A stretch of 28,519 nt of DNA from a virus (IMGVR_UViG_3300031578_000259:1-28519); one strand, 5' to 3'; counted from the stretch's first letter, positions 1 through 8,718 are shown. Notes: a model not told the origin generated them from the sequence alone. Numbers and translations: made by a program.

Positions 1-221
1 AATGAGTATGCAGCGGCCTCATCGTTCGCCTGGAACGAACATACCGACCTCTCCTCAAGCCTGTCCACCATCGAGAACGTCCCGCTACCGATATGAGAAT
101 CAATCTGGCCCAGGCTCCAATAGCTTTCAGAAGTACCGAGGCTCGAAAAGCTCTCGTCCGTGCCGAGATCCTGAAACGAGAGGCAGGTCGTCAGGAGGTC
201 GGACCCTATCGTGATTATCAA
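1..221 (-). CDS. Partial structural protein after the tape measure, probable distal tail component
   Basis: This reading frame is open from a TTG at 221 to the left edge of the window, so only the first 73 codons are present. The TTG overlaps the tape-measure stop in a TTGA arrangement, which suggests translational coupling. The visible N-terminus starts MIITIGSDLLTTCLSFQDLG and is rich in Ser, Gly and Asp, as in beta-rich virion proteins. In siphoviruses the gene after the tape measure usually encodes the distal tail or baseplate hub protein, so that role is inferred from position only. No sequence motif confirms it. An ATG occurs only deep inside the frame, so the TTG start is the best choice but is not certain. 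Confidence 0.6.
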   Translation of the reverse strand, partial: MIITIGSDLLTTCLSFQDLGTDESFSSLGTSESYWSLGQIDSHIGSGTFSMVDRLEERSVCSFQANDEAAAYS

Positions 222-3200
222 TGGACCTTCGCCCCCGCGTTGACCCTAATCTCTTTCATCTGGCGGTTCCCTACGGCCTTGGCGATCACTCGGCTATCCA
301 ACTGAACTATGATCGTCTGTGACCCGCCATTGCCGTTTTTGCCGCCCCACACCTCCTCCGGGATTATAGCCTCTCGCCCGCTCGGGTTATCACCGACCAC
401 GGCGAGTTGTGGCCCATCGACCACGCCGCCCTCGGCATACGACCCGAGCCGCACGCCACTTGTGTTACTTATATAAGATGATATCCCGCCGGTGGCGTGG
501 TAGTTCATCGGGTCAATCGAATACGAATATCCCGCCGGGTTTGTGTAGATCAGAGCGTTGACGGGGACGGTAGACCCGAGACAGGTTTGATAATTGTAAT
601 TTGTCTGGAGGCCAGCGGACTGATAAGCCGCCCACCTGGAAGCATTGGAACTGTTCCCGACTACCAGTGCCCCACTGCTACTTCCGCACGTGCCGCCAAC
701 GCACCCGTCGCCACCACCGGAACCGCCACCACTAATAGCTGATTTGATTGCGTCAATGAACGACTGACCCGCAAGTTTTACGTCGGATAAGAACGCTGCC
801 CCGGCCTCAGTAGATGCTACCGTTATCTGTGACCCGGCTTCGACACCGCCCGCCGCGATCCTGGCCCCAGATTCGTCACTGCTTGATATCCACCTCTGAC
901 CCGCTGATATGGCGCTACTGATTGCGGTTTGCGCGGCATGTTCCGCACTAAGCTTGACACTTTGCCCGCCTGACTGCATGTTAAAAAATGATTCTAACGA
1001 CGAGCTCACGGCGTTATTGGCAGCGGTCTGGCTTGCCGAAATTACATTTTGAGATGCGATTTGACTAGATGCAATATCGTTCTGGCTGGCCTGCTGACTC
1101 CCCATCACCAGAACGTCCCGGCTCTGGTAGGCCCCACCCAACTGGATCGTCTCAGATTGCCTGGCTGCCCCTACGGTCGCGCCGCTGAAATAATTCGATG
1201 AAATATATACATCGTCTGCGAAACTCTCGCCTGACTGCTCAACCTTTTTGCCGCCGTTGATCGCCAGTTTTTCGAGCTTTTCGCCCGCGCTCCCGATGTA
1301 GGCCGTGAGCTTTCCGGTCTCCGGGCTGATCGCGTACCTGACGGCGTTGGCGAATCCGGCAACGTCGGCCCTACTCACGATCTGGCCGGGTTGGGGGGTG
1401 GCGACCGCCTGCTGAGACGATGCCAGGGCAATGGTCTTTTCCATCGAGGTGAATCTTCCGCCGAGACCGGAAACCCCAGCCTCGATGTGCTGGCCGAGCG
1501 CACTGATGCCGACCACGGTTCCAGCGGTGGAATCGGCCACGGTTGGCATCGTGTCGGCCATCGCCCCGGTAGCGGTCGCTGTGGCAGCTTCCTGCGCTAT
1601 CGATTCTGCGGTGTAGGCCGCAGCGTCTTGACGAATAGCCGCAAGTTCGGCGACGAGTTCTTCATTAGATCCCTGATAATCAGGGAACCATTTCTTGATG
1701 TTTTCGAGCTGTTGTTCTGGGTCCAATCCGATAGGATTGATCAGGGCGCCGAGCGCCGGGTTCTCCATCGGTGTAGTGACTGATCCCGATGCCTTCCCGA
1801 ACAGAGCGCTAAGATCAACCATCCCACCGGATTCGGGATAGTTCGCCCCAGCCACCCAAACCGACCCAGCGTCCTCTGAATAATTAGCTTTTTCGGAGTC
1901 TCTCATTTTGCTTACTTCGGCTGCGGTTCGCTTCACTCCGGTAACTTTGTTCGTGTACGTTTTGGTAGTAGAAGCCCTTTCGGAAGCTGACGCCGCCGCC
2001 GCGCTCTCCCCTGCCGATGACGACCCGCCGCCGCCCCCCATATTTGAAAACGCACGTGGATCGTATCTCGCCAGGTTTTCAAGTCCAGTGGGCTCAAATG
2101 CGGCAGACGCGCTGCTGCCCCAATCCAGCCCTAGCAGGCTCGCCAGAGATCCGAGCTTTGAAATCGCCGTGTCTATTGGCCCAGATATGAACTCGGGGAT
2201 TGCCGGCCATTTAAACTCAATTCCGGTAATACCCTCAAAGGTTGTCTCGATCTTACTGAACGCATCATCGAGCAGGCCGCTTAGGTTTAGATACCATTCA
2301 CCGAGCTTGATCAGGACCGCATCAAACCCAAATATGAAAAAGTTTCTAAACTTGATGCTGAAAGTGTCGACTTGAGTGAGCCACCCTATGATATGGGATC
2401 TGAGCGAGTTGTAAACGTTCCCAGCCCACCCACTCAGAACGCTGGACACCTTATCGAATGCATCCCAAAACAGGTTTACGAAAGCCGCTTTCCACCCGGC
2501 CCCTCCGGTCATTTCGTCGGAGAACCCAGCCCAGAACTCCGAGAATGCCGACACGACCGCAGAGAACCAACCGCTGAAAGTATTTGTGGCGTCCGAAGTG
2601 GTTATCCCGGATACCTTCTCGCCGATCCATTTCAGGAGGTTCCACTCTGCCTGAATCCCAACCTTGAGCCATTCGGCTATTTTCTCGCCCACTGGAGACC
2701 AATCATATTTTTCTATGGCTTCGGAGAGGTACGTCCCCAGATCTGACGCGGCCCCGAAGACCGCCTTGATGCCGTCCAAGATCCGGGTTCCGACTTCTCC
2801 CCATTCGACAGCGGCAAGCTTTTCTTTGATGTAGCCGCCAATCGCACCGCCGATGTCTGCTAGTCCCGAAGTTATCCGGCTCACAAGGCTCGACCAGTCG
2901 TAAGACGTGAGCGCGTCGAAAAGCTTCTCACCGATATCTGACAGAGCGCCGAACCCCTGGCCGATCAGCCCGAGGATGGTATCGCCGGCAGAACGCCAAT
3001 CAATCGCTTTCAGCTTTTCGACGATCGCCGCGCCGATGTCGGTTAAGGTTCCGAAAGCGTCCCGGAGTCCCGCCCCGATGGTGGAGGCTATCGAAGACCA
3101 GTTCACCGACTTGAGCGAATCGACTATTGATGTGCCAAGCCCCTTGACCTCATCCCAAACCCCGCCCCAGTCGATGTTTCGGAACCCTTCTGCCAGATAG

Positions 3201-5368
3201 CCGCCAAGGTCTCGAAGTTTCCCGTATGCAGCGGTGAACGTGGTTATCAGGATGTCGCCAGCCGATGAGAAGGCTTGTTTCCAATCGAGAGACCCGAAGT
3301 ATCCCGTGATCTGATCTTTGGCGGATTTGGCGTAAGTGGTGAGCTTCGAAAATGCGGTTTTATAGTCGCCCTTTTTGAGCGATTCCCAGATGTCCTTTAC
3401 CGCCTCGCCTACCTTTTTCAGCGAATCGATGACCCCGGTTTTGTCAATCCCGCCGAACGCCGCCACCATGCCACCGATCGCGGCACCGACTAACAGAACC
3501 GGAGCCAGCAGAGCAAGCACTGGAGCTGCCGCTCCGGCCGCCATCATGACGAACGAAGCCACGACGCCCGCCGCCATCCTCGCAACGTGAGCCAAAGCAC
3601 CGGCCGCCATCAGAGCGAACCCGGCTATGGTTTTTGCGACCATCCCGGCGAGGCTTGCGGCTGCGCCAAGAGCCATCCTGGCATAATGAGCTATGACACC
3701 AGCGGCCATGATAGCCATCGAAGCCAGAGCGGTTACTTTGGTAGCAACGAACTGGACCGCCACAGATCCAGCCATCAGAACCACCGAAGCCACGGACGAA
3801 ACCGCCATAGTCGCGTAACTAGCCAGGACGGAGGACACCATAAGAAGTGTATTCGAGAGTGCTTGTGCTTTCGCGGTCACAAATGCCGCTATCGTTGCGG
3901 TTTTCATCGCTACGATTCTGGATATTGCACCTGTCGCCATCGTAGCGTAACCGGCCACCACTGGAGCGACCATCGCCACGACCGACGCAATACCGGCAGC
4001 GGCCATGCCTGCCAACGAAGCCACCACGCCAACGGCCATTCTACCAGCACTTGCCAGTGCGCCCGCTCCCATCGTGACGAACGAAGCCACGACACGGGCG
4101 GCGGCGAGAACGGCCCCCCTGCTCATCAATGCAAAAGCAACAATAGCCGCCGCTGCCATCCCGTCCCATAGCGGTTTAAGGTTAGCAGTTCCGCTTGCAA
4201 GAGACACCACAAAATTTTTAATAGCCGGGATGGCCCCTGTATTCAACCAATTTAATAAATTCTTAAAAGGCCCCTCAGTGATCTCGCCTATCGATATCCC
4301 GACGTCGAAAATCGAGTTTTTCATCCGCTGCCACTGGCCCGTAAGGGTGTTGGCCATCACACCGGCCTCTGCGGTGAGTTCGGTACCCTGGACGTTCACG
4401 TAGCCGAGAGCTTCGGCGTACATATCGGCCCCGATCCCGGCTTTTGCCAGAGCCTGATAACCATAAGTACCGAAGATATCAGTAGCGGCGCCCATCCTTT
4501 CGACGTCGCCCTCTACCATGTTGATCGCTCCACCCATTTCGATCAACGTTCCATAGAGGTCGTCGCCCATCTTCTGGGATAGCGATTCAACCGATATCCC
4601 CATGATATCCGCCATCGCGGCCATCTTGTCGCCGTCCGAGGCGATCATGTTCAGACCGGCTTTTATCGCCGTGGCGGCTTGTGGACCGTCGACGCCGAGA
4701 GACGCCAGAGTTGCCCCGAATGCAGCGGTAGCGGCTGCGGGCTCGCCCCACATCGTGGCGGTGCCCCCAAACGCGTTCACGAAATCGATTATACCCGGAG
4801 CGGTGGCGTTCATCTGGTTTTCGAGGGCGTTAATCTGAGAACCGAGGATGTTAAGATTTTCAGTAGGTATCTTGAAAACGTTGGCTATCCCGGCCATCTG
4901 AGTCGAGACGGGCCCGGCATCCATCTCGAAGGCGATAGCCATGTCAGACATCACTTTCGTGAAACTGACGATCTCGGCCCTGGCCCCGGCCATGTCGCCC
5001 GACGCCATCTTAGAAACGCCGATACCAAGCGATCCTGCGGCCCCGGCGATGTCCTCCAGCATCGAGACGGTGACAGGACCTTCGGTCGAGAGTTGCCGAA
5101 GATCGGAGCCGAGAGCCTTGAGATCGTCGCCGACGAGGCCGGTGGTCTTGCTGACGCTGGCGAGCCCCTGCTCATAGGTGGCAAAGGCGTTTGTGCCACC
5201 GATTACGGCGGCGGCAGTTGCAGCTATGCCAACCGCAGCTCCCGCTTTCAGTGCCGTGCCCAGAGCACTACCGAACTTGTGGGCTTTGCCTTCGGCCTGA
5301 GATAGACCCCGATCAAATGCAGACTGATCAAGGTACAGGCCCGCCGTAACCTTTCCAACTTCGACCAC
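218..5368 (-). CDS. Tail tape measure protein
   Basis: The protein (1716 aa) sets tail length and is packed inside the tail tube until DNA ejection. The N-terminal third resembles the TP901-type core of phage tape measures. Residues of about 390-650 are a long Ala/Met/Val-rich hydrophobic stretch with repeated MAAG/VxA units, suited to membrane insertion during ejection. Residues of about 690-930 carry roughly 44-residue repeats, each with a DW, NW or EW dipeptide (IDW, VNW, YDW, VEW). The C-terminus has the GGVVDGPQLAVVGD...EAIIPEEVW segment typical of tape-measure ends. Start is GTG at 5368 behind AGGTGAC. Using the known rule of about 0.15 nm per residue, the tail would be near 250 nm long. 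It follows the tail assembly chaperones, the usual gene order. Confidence 0.93.
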   Translation of the reverse strand: MVEVGKVTAGLYLDQSAFDRGLSQAEGKAHKFGSALGTALKAGAAVGIAATAAAVIGGTNAFATYEQGLASVSKTTGLVGDDLKALGSDLRQLSTEGPVTVSMLEDIAGAAGSLGIGVSKMASGDMAGARAEIVSFTKVMSDMAIAFEMDAGPVSTQMAGIANVFKIPTENLNILGSQINALENQMNATAPGIIDFVNAFGGTATMWGEPAAATAAFGATLASLGVDGPQAATAIKAGLNMIASDGDKMAAMADIMGISVESLSQKMGDDLYGTLIEMGGAINMVEGDVERMGAATDIFGTYGYQALAKAGIGADMYAEALGYVNVQGTELTAEAGVMANTLTGQWQRMKNSIFDVGISIGEITEGPFKNLLNWLNTGAIPAIKNFVVSLASGTANLKPLWDGMAAAAIVAFALMSRGAVLAAARVVASFVTMGAGALASAGRMAVGVVASLAGMAAAGIASVVAMVAPVVAGYATMATGAISRIVAMKTATIAAFVTAKAQALSNTLLMVSSVLASYATMAVSSVASVVLMAGSVAVQFVATKVTALASMAIMAAGVIAHYARMALGAAASLAGMVAKTIAGFALMAAGALAHVARMAAGVVASFVMMAAGAAAPVLALLAPVLLVGAAIGGMVAAFGGIDKTGVIDSLKKVGEAVKDIWESLKKGDYKTAFSKLTTYAKSAKDQITGYFGSLDWKQAFSSAGDILITTFTAAYGKLRDLGGYLAEGFRNIDWGGVWDEVKGLGTSIVDSLKSVNWSSIASTIGAGLRDAFGTLTDIGAAIVEKLKAIDWRSAGDTILGLIGQGFGALSDIGEKLFDALTSYDWSSLVSRITSGLADIGGAIGGYIKEKLAAVEWGEVGTRILDGIKAVFGAASDLGTYLSEAIEKYDWSPVGEKIAEWLKVGIQAEWNLLKWIGEKVSGITTSDATNTFSGWFSAVVSAFSEFWAGFSDEMTGGAGWKAAFVNLFWDAFDKVSSVLSGWAGNVYNSLRSHIIGWLTQVDTFSIKFRNFFIFGFDAVLIKLGEWYLNLSGLLDDAFSKIETTFEGITGIEFKWPAIPEFISGPIDTAISKLGSLASLLGLDWGSSASAAFEPTGLENLARYDPRAFSNMGGGGGSSSAGESAAAASASERASTTKTYTNKVTGVKRTAAEVSKMRDSEKANYSEDAGSVWVAGANYPESGGMVDLSALFGKASGSVTTPMENPALGALINPIGLDPEQQLENIKKWFPDYQGSNEELVAELAAIRQDAAAYTAESIAQEAATATATGAMADTMPTVADSTAGTVVGISALGQHIEAGVSGLGGRFTSMEKTIALASSQQAVATPQPGQIVSRADVAGFANAVRYAISPETGKLTAYIGSAGEKLEKLAINGGKKVEQSGESFADDVYISSNYFSGATVGAARQSETIQLGGAYQSRDVLVMGSQQASQNDIASSQIASQNVISASQTAANNAVSSSLESFFNMQSGGQSVKLSAEHAAQTAISSAISAGQRWISSSDESGARIAAGGVEAGSQITVASTEAGAAFLSDVKLAGQSFIDAIKSAISGGGSGGGDGCVGGTCGSSSGALVVGNSSNASRWAAYQSAGLQTNYNYQTCLGSTVPVNALIYTNPAGYSYSIDPMNYHATGGISSYISNTSGVRLGSYAEGGVVDGPQLAVVGDNPSGREAIIPEEVWGGKNGNGGSQTIIVQLDSRVIAKAVGNRQMKEIRVNAGAKVH

Positions 5369-5380
5369 GTTGTCACCTGG

Positions 5381-5659
5381 TTATTTTTTCGATGGCCGGG
5401 GTATTCCCAGTTTTTCGGCCTCTGCGATCCGGTCTTCGAGAGGCGGCTTTTCTCGGGATTCTCGGCGCGGGAAACATTCATCGAAGCTTTTCAGCTTCGG
5501 ATTGAAACCGGACAGTGCCGCTATGTTCCAGGCAAGACGCGCCAAGGCTTCCTGTCTGGCTTCCTCACGCTCCCGGTAGGCTTCTCTCTTCAGATTAAAT
5601 TCGTCGTTCGTTAAATTCCAGAACTCGTCCGGCGAGAGGCCTAGGGTTCCAACTCCTAG
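5381..5659 (-). CDS. Tail assembly chaperone C-terminal part (gpT-like), probably made by -1 frameshift
   Basis: This frame ends with TAA at 5381-5383 and has no ATG, GTG or TTG near its upstream end. It encodes LGVGTLGLSPDEFWNLTNDE followed by a charged helical stretch (KREAYREREEARQEALARLAW). That opening closely resembles the second chaperone domain of phage tails (GLG-LGLSPDEFW-LT). The frame is -1 relative to the upstream chaperone gene and stays open far into it, so a fusion by programmed -1 frameshifting, as in lambda G-GT, is the simplest reading. The coordinates given cover the part beyond the upstream stop plus one base. A possible slip site is C AAA AAG at 5755-5761. Reinitiation after the stop, using AGGAG at 5651-5655, is an alternative. 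Confidence 0.75.
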   Translation of the reverse strand, partial: LGVGTLGLSPDEFWNLTNDEFNLKREAYREREEARQEALARLAWNIAALSGFNPKLKSFDECFPRRESREKPPLEDRIAEAEKLGIPRPSKK

Positions 5660-6108
5660 TCTTTCGGTGTCTCGCCAGGTCCATGCGGTGGTGACTTCTC
5701 CTCGTCGGCCTCCATGTCCTTGATCGCCTCGGCCATCCTTGTTTTCATGGCTCGCTTTTTGCGGTCGGCCTCCAGCTTGATCGCCTTGATGTACTGCTTC
5801 ACGTCCGCAGTAGGGTTTCCCAGGGCTACCATCAGCTCCTCGATCACGGCGGTCTCGATGGCGTCCAAGTTCCCCTTTTCGATCTGGGTGTCCATCAGAT
5901 CATAGACCTCATCGATGGTGGTCTCATTTTTGCAGGCGGAAAGCATCGAAAATACCAGATGGCCCAAGACGGTCTTCTTCTGGATGTTCGCCAGGGCCCG
6001 GTCCAAGCTCATACCCGTCATGGTCTCGGCGAACACCTGAGCCTTGAAGGGAAATTTGTACTCGCGTTGCACATCGCCAAATTTGAAATATTTAGGCTTC
6101 GCTATAAT
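5656..6108 (-). CDS. Tail assembly chaperone (gpG-like)
   Basis: The protein probably coats the tape measure during tail assembly. It begins AKPKYFKFGDVQREYKFPFK and continues with alpha-helical sequence ending in a charged, Pro-containing tail (SPPHGPGETPKD), about 150 aa. Position between the tail tube and tape measure, together with the frameshift-compatible gene that follows, supports the assignment. The start is unclear: an in-frame ATG at 6138 lies inside the previous gene without a ribosome binding site. A good GAGGGTG lies just after the previous stop (6111-6117), followed by ATT (6108) and ATA (6105). The start given is the ATT; the true one may be 6105 or 6138. Confidence 0.75.
   Translation of the reverse strand: MIAKPKYFKFGDVQREYKFPFKAQVFAETMTGMSLDRALANIQKKTVLGHLVFSMLSACKNETTIDEVYDLMDTQIEKGNLDAIETAVIEELMVALGNPTADVKQYIKAIKLEADRKKRAMKTRMAEAIKDMEADEEKSPPHGPGETPKD
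5755..5761 (-). other. Candidate -1 frameshift slip site C AAA AAG
   Basis: On the minus strand the heptamer CAAAAAG is in the phase C AAA AAG of the chaperone reading frame. After a -1 slip the frame stays open into the gpT-like domain that ends at 5381. The P-site re-pairing has one mismatch (AAA to CAA), so it is not an ideal slippery site. Other positions in the 5659-5761 overlap cannot be excluded. Confidence 0.35.
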
Positions 6109-6116
6109 AACACCCT

Positions 6117-7430
6117 CTAATATGTTGCATCGATCCACTGGTAGAACGTGCCACTGAACGTCCAGGTCAGCTTTGTTGACACGACTTCACCAACCGAGGT
6201 GCTTACTGGAGCTCCCGTCAAGAACCCATCTGCCTCGATCCTGCACCGGCCGGTGTCTGTGTTCACGTAGAATACCGCTATCAGATTCGAGCCGAGGTCG
6301 CCGGAATGACCGGGCACAACCCAGTAGTCAGAGACCTCCCCGGTGCCGCCCATGAGACCAGGCAGGAATTCTTTGTGCCCACCACTTCCAAAGGTCGTAA
6401 CCTCTTTCAGATCGACTTCGGGGCTCACGGTGAAATCGTAAGCGTGGGCGACGGCTTCCATGATATGCTTCGTCCCGGCCGAGATCTGCATCAGATCATA
6501 CTCTTCGATCGCCACGGTGAAGGTTATCAAGCCGAGGTATGAGGTCTCGGTGAATCCGGTGTCGATCGTAGTATAGGCGGTGCCTCCCGCAAGGTTGGTT
6601 TCGGCCAGAGCCGTAACGATCCCGGTGCCGTCGCTTCCGGTCTTGAGGCTGGCTTTCAGCAAGGCGAAGGCGTCCTCGTCGGCGTTGATAGCGGCCAAGA
6701 TCTCGTTCGCTATCGTGGTGATCGCGCCTGCAGGTCCGGTCGCAAGGCTCACGTCGATATCGTCACCAACCACCGTGATGGCAAGGGTCTTGTCGTTGCC
6801 TGCCGGGTCGGTGTACGTAACTGTGATGTCGTCGCCTGCGACTCCTGCGGTCTTTGCGCAGAAGTGGAGATCGTTGTTATCACCCACCAGAGCGGTCTCG
6901 ACGACAGACGCTTTGCTTTTCTGGACGGTCTGCGATCCGCTCACCCAGTACCGGTCTGCGATAGCCGCAGCCTGCCAGTGAATCTGATCACCGAGGTCTA
7001 CTAGAGACAGATCCGAGAAGGCGACGGTGGTGGTGGCGGAACCGTCGGCGAGGCTCGTCGATCCCATCGCCGTAACTATCCCGGTGCCGTCTTCGGTGGC
7101 CGGGAGTGACGCTGTGACCCATTTTGAGGCTTCGGTGTCGGCGTTGATCGCGTCCATGATCTGCTGGCCGGTTGACGTGATCGCCCCGCCTGCTCCGGTC
7201 GCCAGGTTCACCGTGATGGTGCGAGCGGTCGAGACGGATATCGATAGCTCCTGGGAGTTTGCGCCCGGATCTGCATAGATCACCTCGATGCTGTTGCCCT
7301 CGGTGCCGGGCGGAACGGCCGTGTAAAGCAGCTCGGCGTTGTCTTCCCCGGTCGCCGTCGTCATCGTGGCCCGCGTCGCAGTCTCCATGTAAAATGAAGA
7401 CGCATAACCCGCTAGAGCGGCGGTAGTCAT
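6117..7430 (-). CDS. Large tail tube paralogue with two inserted repeat domains
   Basis: This 437-residue protein has a C-terminal part (about 330-437) with EVTTFGSGGHKEFLPG and a beta-rich ending, clearly related to the 147-residue tail tube protein encoded just upstream (EVTSRGSSGHKEYLAG). Two similar domains of about 90 residues lie in front, around 30-125 and 180-275. Both contain a DPAGN/DPGAN turn, (V/N)LATG.(A/G)GAIT, an AINAD helix and (E/S)DGTGIVTA. The likely role is tail tube building or decoration of the tail surface. The start is taken at 7430 (M-T-T-A-A-L-A-G-Y). Whether both paralogues are in the same tube, or one forms a tail tip or stopper, cannot be told from sequence. Confidence 0.75.
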   Translation of the reverse strand: MTTAALAGYASSFYMETATRATMTTATGEDNAELLYTAVPPGTEGNSIEVIYADPGANSQELSISVSTARTITVNLATGAGGAITSTGQQIMDAINADTEASKWVTASLPATEDGTGIVTAMGSTSLADGSATTTVAFSDLSLVDLGDQIHWQAAAIADRYWVSGSQTVQKSKASVVETALVGDNNDLHFCAKTAGVAGDDITVTYTDPAGNDKTLAITVVGDDIDVSLATGPAGAITTIANEILAAINADEDAFALLKASLKTGSDGTGIVTALAETNLAGGTAYTTIDTGFTETSYLGLITFTVAIEEYDLMQISAGTKHIMEAVAHAYDFTVSPEVDLKEVTTFGSGGHKEFLPGLMGGTGEVSDYWVVPGHSGDLGSNLIAVFYVNTDTGRCRIEADGFLTGAPVSTSVGEVVSTKLTWTFSGTFYQWIDATY

Positions 7431-7451
7431 CGACTATACCCCCCACTCCGA

Positions 7452-7892
7452 TCAGGCGGAATCGTAGTCGTCAGTTATGGCCCCGGTGAACTGGAACGAG
7501 AACTTTAGAGTCACCTTGTCGCCCTGGCTAGTGCTGATGGGCATCGATTTGACCCAGCCGTCGCCGTACCTGCCGTATCCGTTGTTGGAGCCGGTGTCGT
7601 CCCAGTTCACCCTGAGAGCGATCTTTGTTTTGCCTGCAAAATACCCCTGGAGAGCGGTCTGGCCGGTCGTGTCTCCTTTCAGGTAGTTGCACGAAATAGA
7701 CACAGACCCGCCATCGTTCCCGGCTAGGTATTCTTTGTGGCCGCTGGACCCCCGGCTGGTCACTTCGACCATATCGATATCCCACGGGGCGTCTGCGTCC
7801 AGCACCTCACCAACTGCGGCGGATGCCGTTTTCCCGGTACCGGCCGCTCCTATGTAGACCGTTCCCGCCCATACTATCGTTGCTGTTGTCAC
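7452..7892 (-). CDS. Major tail tube protein
   Basis: The protein (about 146 aa) has the beta-sandwich composition of siphovirus tail tube subunits: TTATIVWAGTVYIG at the start, DIDMVEVTSRGSSGHKEYLA in the middle, and GDKVTLKFSFQFTG near the end. Its position after the tail terminator and before the chaperones is standard. The start was placed at the GTG at 7892 because GAGAGGTG lies 8 nt upstream; a GTG at 7901 would leave the binding site inside the gene. It is a paralogue of the larger downstream gene. Confidence 0.8.
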   Translation of the reverse strand: MTTATIVWAGTVYIGAAGTGKTASAAVGEVLDADAPWDIDMVEVTSRGSSGHKEYLAGNDGGSVSISCNYLKGDTTGQTALQGYFAGKTKIALRVNWDDTGSNNGYGRYGDGWVKSMPISTSQGDKVTLKFSFQFTGAITDDYDSA

Positions 7893-7910
7893 CTGTAACA
7901 CCTCTCAAAT

Positions 7911-8282
7911 CTATATCTTTTTGATTACTTCAAAGTCACAATACCATTTCACAATGCCCGAATCGCCTTCGAGCGACATCTGAGCCGGAGGATGTAAGGC
8001 CCGGCAGAGGGGATACCATGTATCGCTCAGGGTCTCGTTAGTTTTCGTCAACGTGGCCCTGATCGCGGTTATCAGCGTATTAGCCGTCAATTGGTTGCTG
8101 TTCCGCGCCTGCACCTGGAACCTCGGGTATTCGTAGCCGATCATGTCGTCGGGCTTACCGCCGTAGACCTTGATCATAACGCAATTAACCGGTGAGGCGG
8201 GGAGGTAGCCATAGAACAAGGTTGCAGCGGTGCAATGGCTCGCTGCTATCAGCACCGCCCCGATGTCGGTTATCACGCTCAT
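7911..8282 (-). CDS. Tail terminator / minor capsid-type neck protein
   Basis: The protein (123 aa) starts MSVITDIGAVLIAASHCTAATLF and contains FQVQARN...ANTLITAIRATLTKTNETLSDTWYPLCRALHPP, ending in a beta strand with VKWYCDFEVIKK. The RNxxxxxAxxLIxAIR segment and the final soluble strand resemble phage minor capsid/tail terminator proteins that cap the tail tube and join it to the head. Start is ATG 8282, two bases downstream of the preceding stop; a longer TTG frame to 8318 would overlap the previous gene. The role rests on family resemblance and gene order. Confidence 0.65.
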   Translation of the reverse strand: MSVITDIGAVLIAASHCTAATLFYGYLPASPVNCVMIKVYGGKPDDMIGYEYPRFQVQARNSNQLTANTLITAIRATLTKTNETLSDTWYPLCRALHPPAQMSLEGDSGIVKWYCDFEVIKKI

Positions 8283-8283
8283 T

Positions 8284-8499
8284 TCATATCTTGCCCCCGA
8301 GATCGATATAACGCCCAAACAAAACCGCGATGAATGTTAAAATCGAGATGCCGCCGATGAGATACCATCTCCAGTTTTCGAGCGAACTGATCCGTTTTTC
8401 TTGATCGACTACTGTCACTTTGACATATTGCATATCTTGATGAATGGAAAGCAACAGCTCGCGATCCGTTTTTGGGATGTCGGCGGCGATATCAGATAT
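8284..8499 (-). CDS. XhlA-like membrane-anchored coiled-coil protein
   Basis: This small frame encodes DIAADIPKTDRELLLSIHQD, then a coiled coil (VVDQEKRISSLENWRW), then one transmembrane helix (YLIGGISILTFIAVLFGRYI). The coiled coil followed by ENxWRW and a C-terminal membrane segment is the layout of XhlA/haemolysin-type phage proteins, which act with holins at the membrane. A very good ribosome binding site, GAGGTGATC (8502-8510), sits 7 nt before an ATA at 8499, and no ATG, GTG or TTG exists between the upstream stop and codon 16 (TTG at 8454). Use of ATA or the late TTG are both possible. The stop is 1 base before the tail terminator start. Confidence 0.6.
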   Translation of the reverse strand: MSDIAADIPKTDRELLLSIHQDMQYVKVTVVDQEKRISSLENWRWYLIGGISILTFIAVLFGRYIDLGGKI

Positions 8500-8513
8500 T
8501 AGATCACCTCACA

Positions 8514-8717
8514 TTAGCTAGACTTGTGAAATGTGAGCGCCCCGGTGCTCCAGATGTACCGGACGACCATAATGAGCGTGAATCCCAGCGCCCCAAGTCC
8601 AGTGATCTGCTCTTCCGAAATATCGAAGAGGCCGAACGATGCGGCCAACATCGCTATAAGCCCGACGAGAGCCGTTAGTTCGGTTTTCGACTCCCAGGGG
8701 AGCGCTTCGTCTGTCAC
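8514..8717 (-). CDS. Small two-helix membrane protein, holin-like
   Basis: The 67-residue protein begins MTDEALPWESKTELTALVGL and has two predicted membrane helices (about 14-33, LVGLIAMLAASFGLFDI, and 40-58, GALGFTLIMVVRYIW) separated by an acidic loop (SEEQ). This is the size and topology of small phage holins and of the short membrane proteins often placed next to them. Start is GTG at 8717, one base after the upstream stop, with GGTGAGG before it. The next gene encodes an XhlA-like partner, which supports a membrane-permeabilising pair. No endolysin is visible in the window. Confidence 0.6.
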   Translation of the reverse strand: MTDEALPWESKTELTALVGLIAMLAASFGLFDISEEQITGLGALGFTLIMVVRYIWSTGALTFHKSS

Positions 8718-8718
8718 C

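Noticed and set aside
3587-5305. Several plus-strand frames of 130-208 codons opposite the tape measure
   Set aside because: Composition (His/Ser/Arg-rich, no domains) is that of antisense shadow of an Ala/Met/Val-rich gene with a strong identity of its own.
6988-7446. Minus-strand 152-codon frame overlapping the large tail tube paralogue
   Set aside because: Arg/His-rich shifted frame of a gene with clear domain repeats; no start signal.
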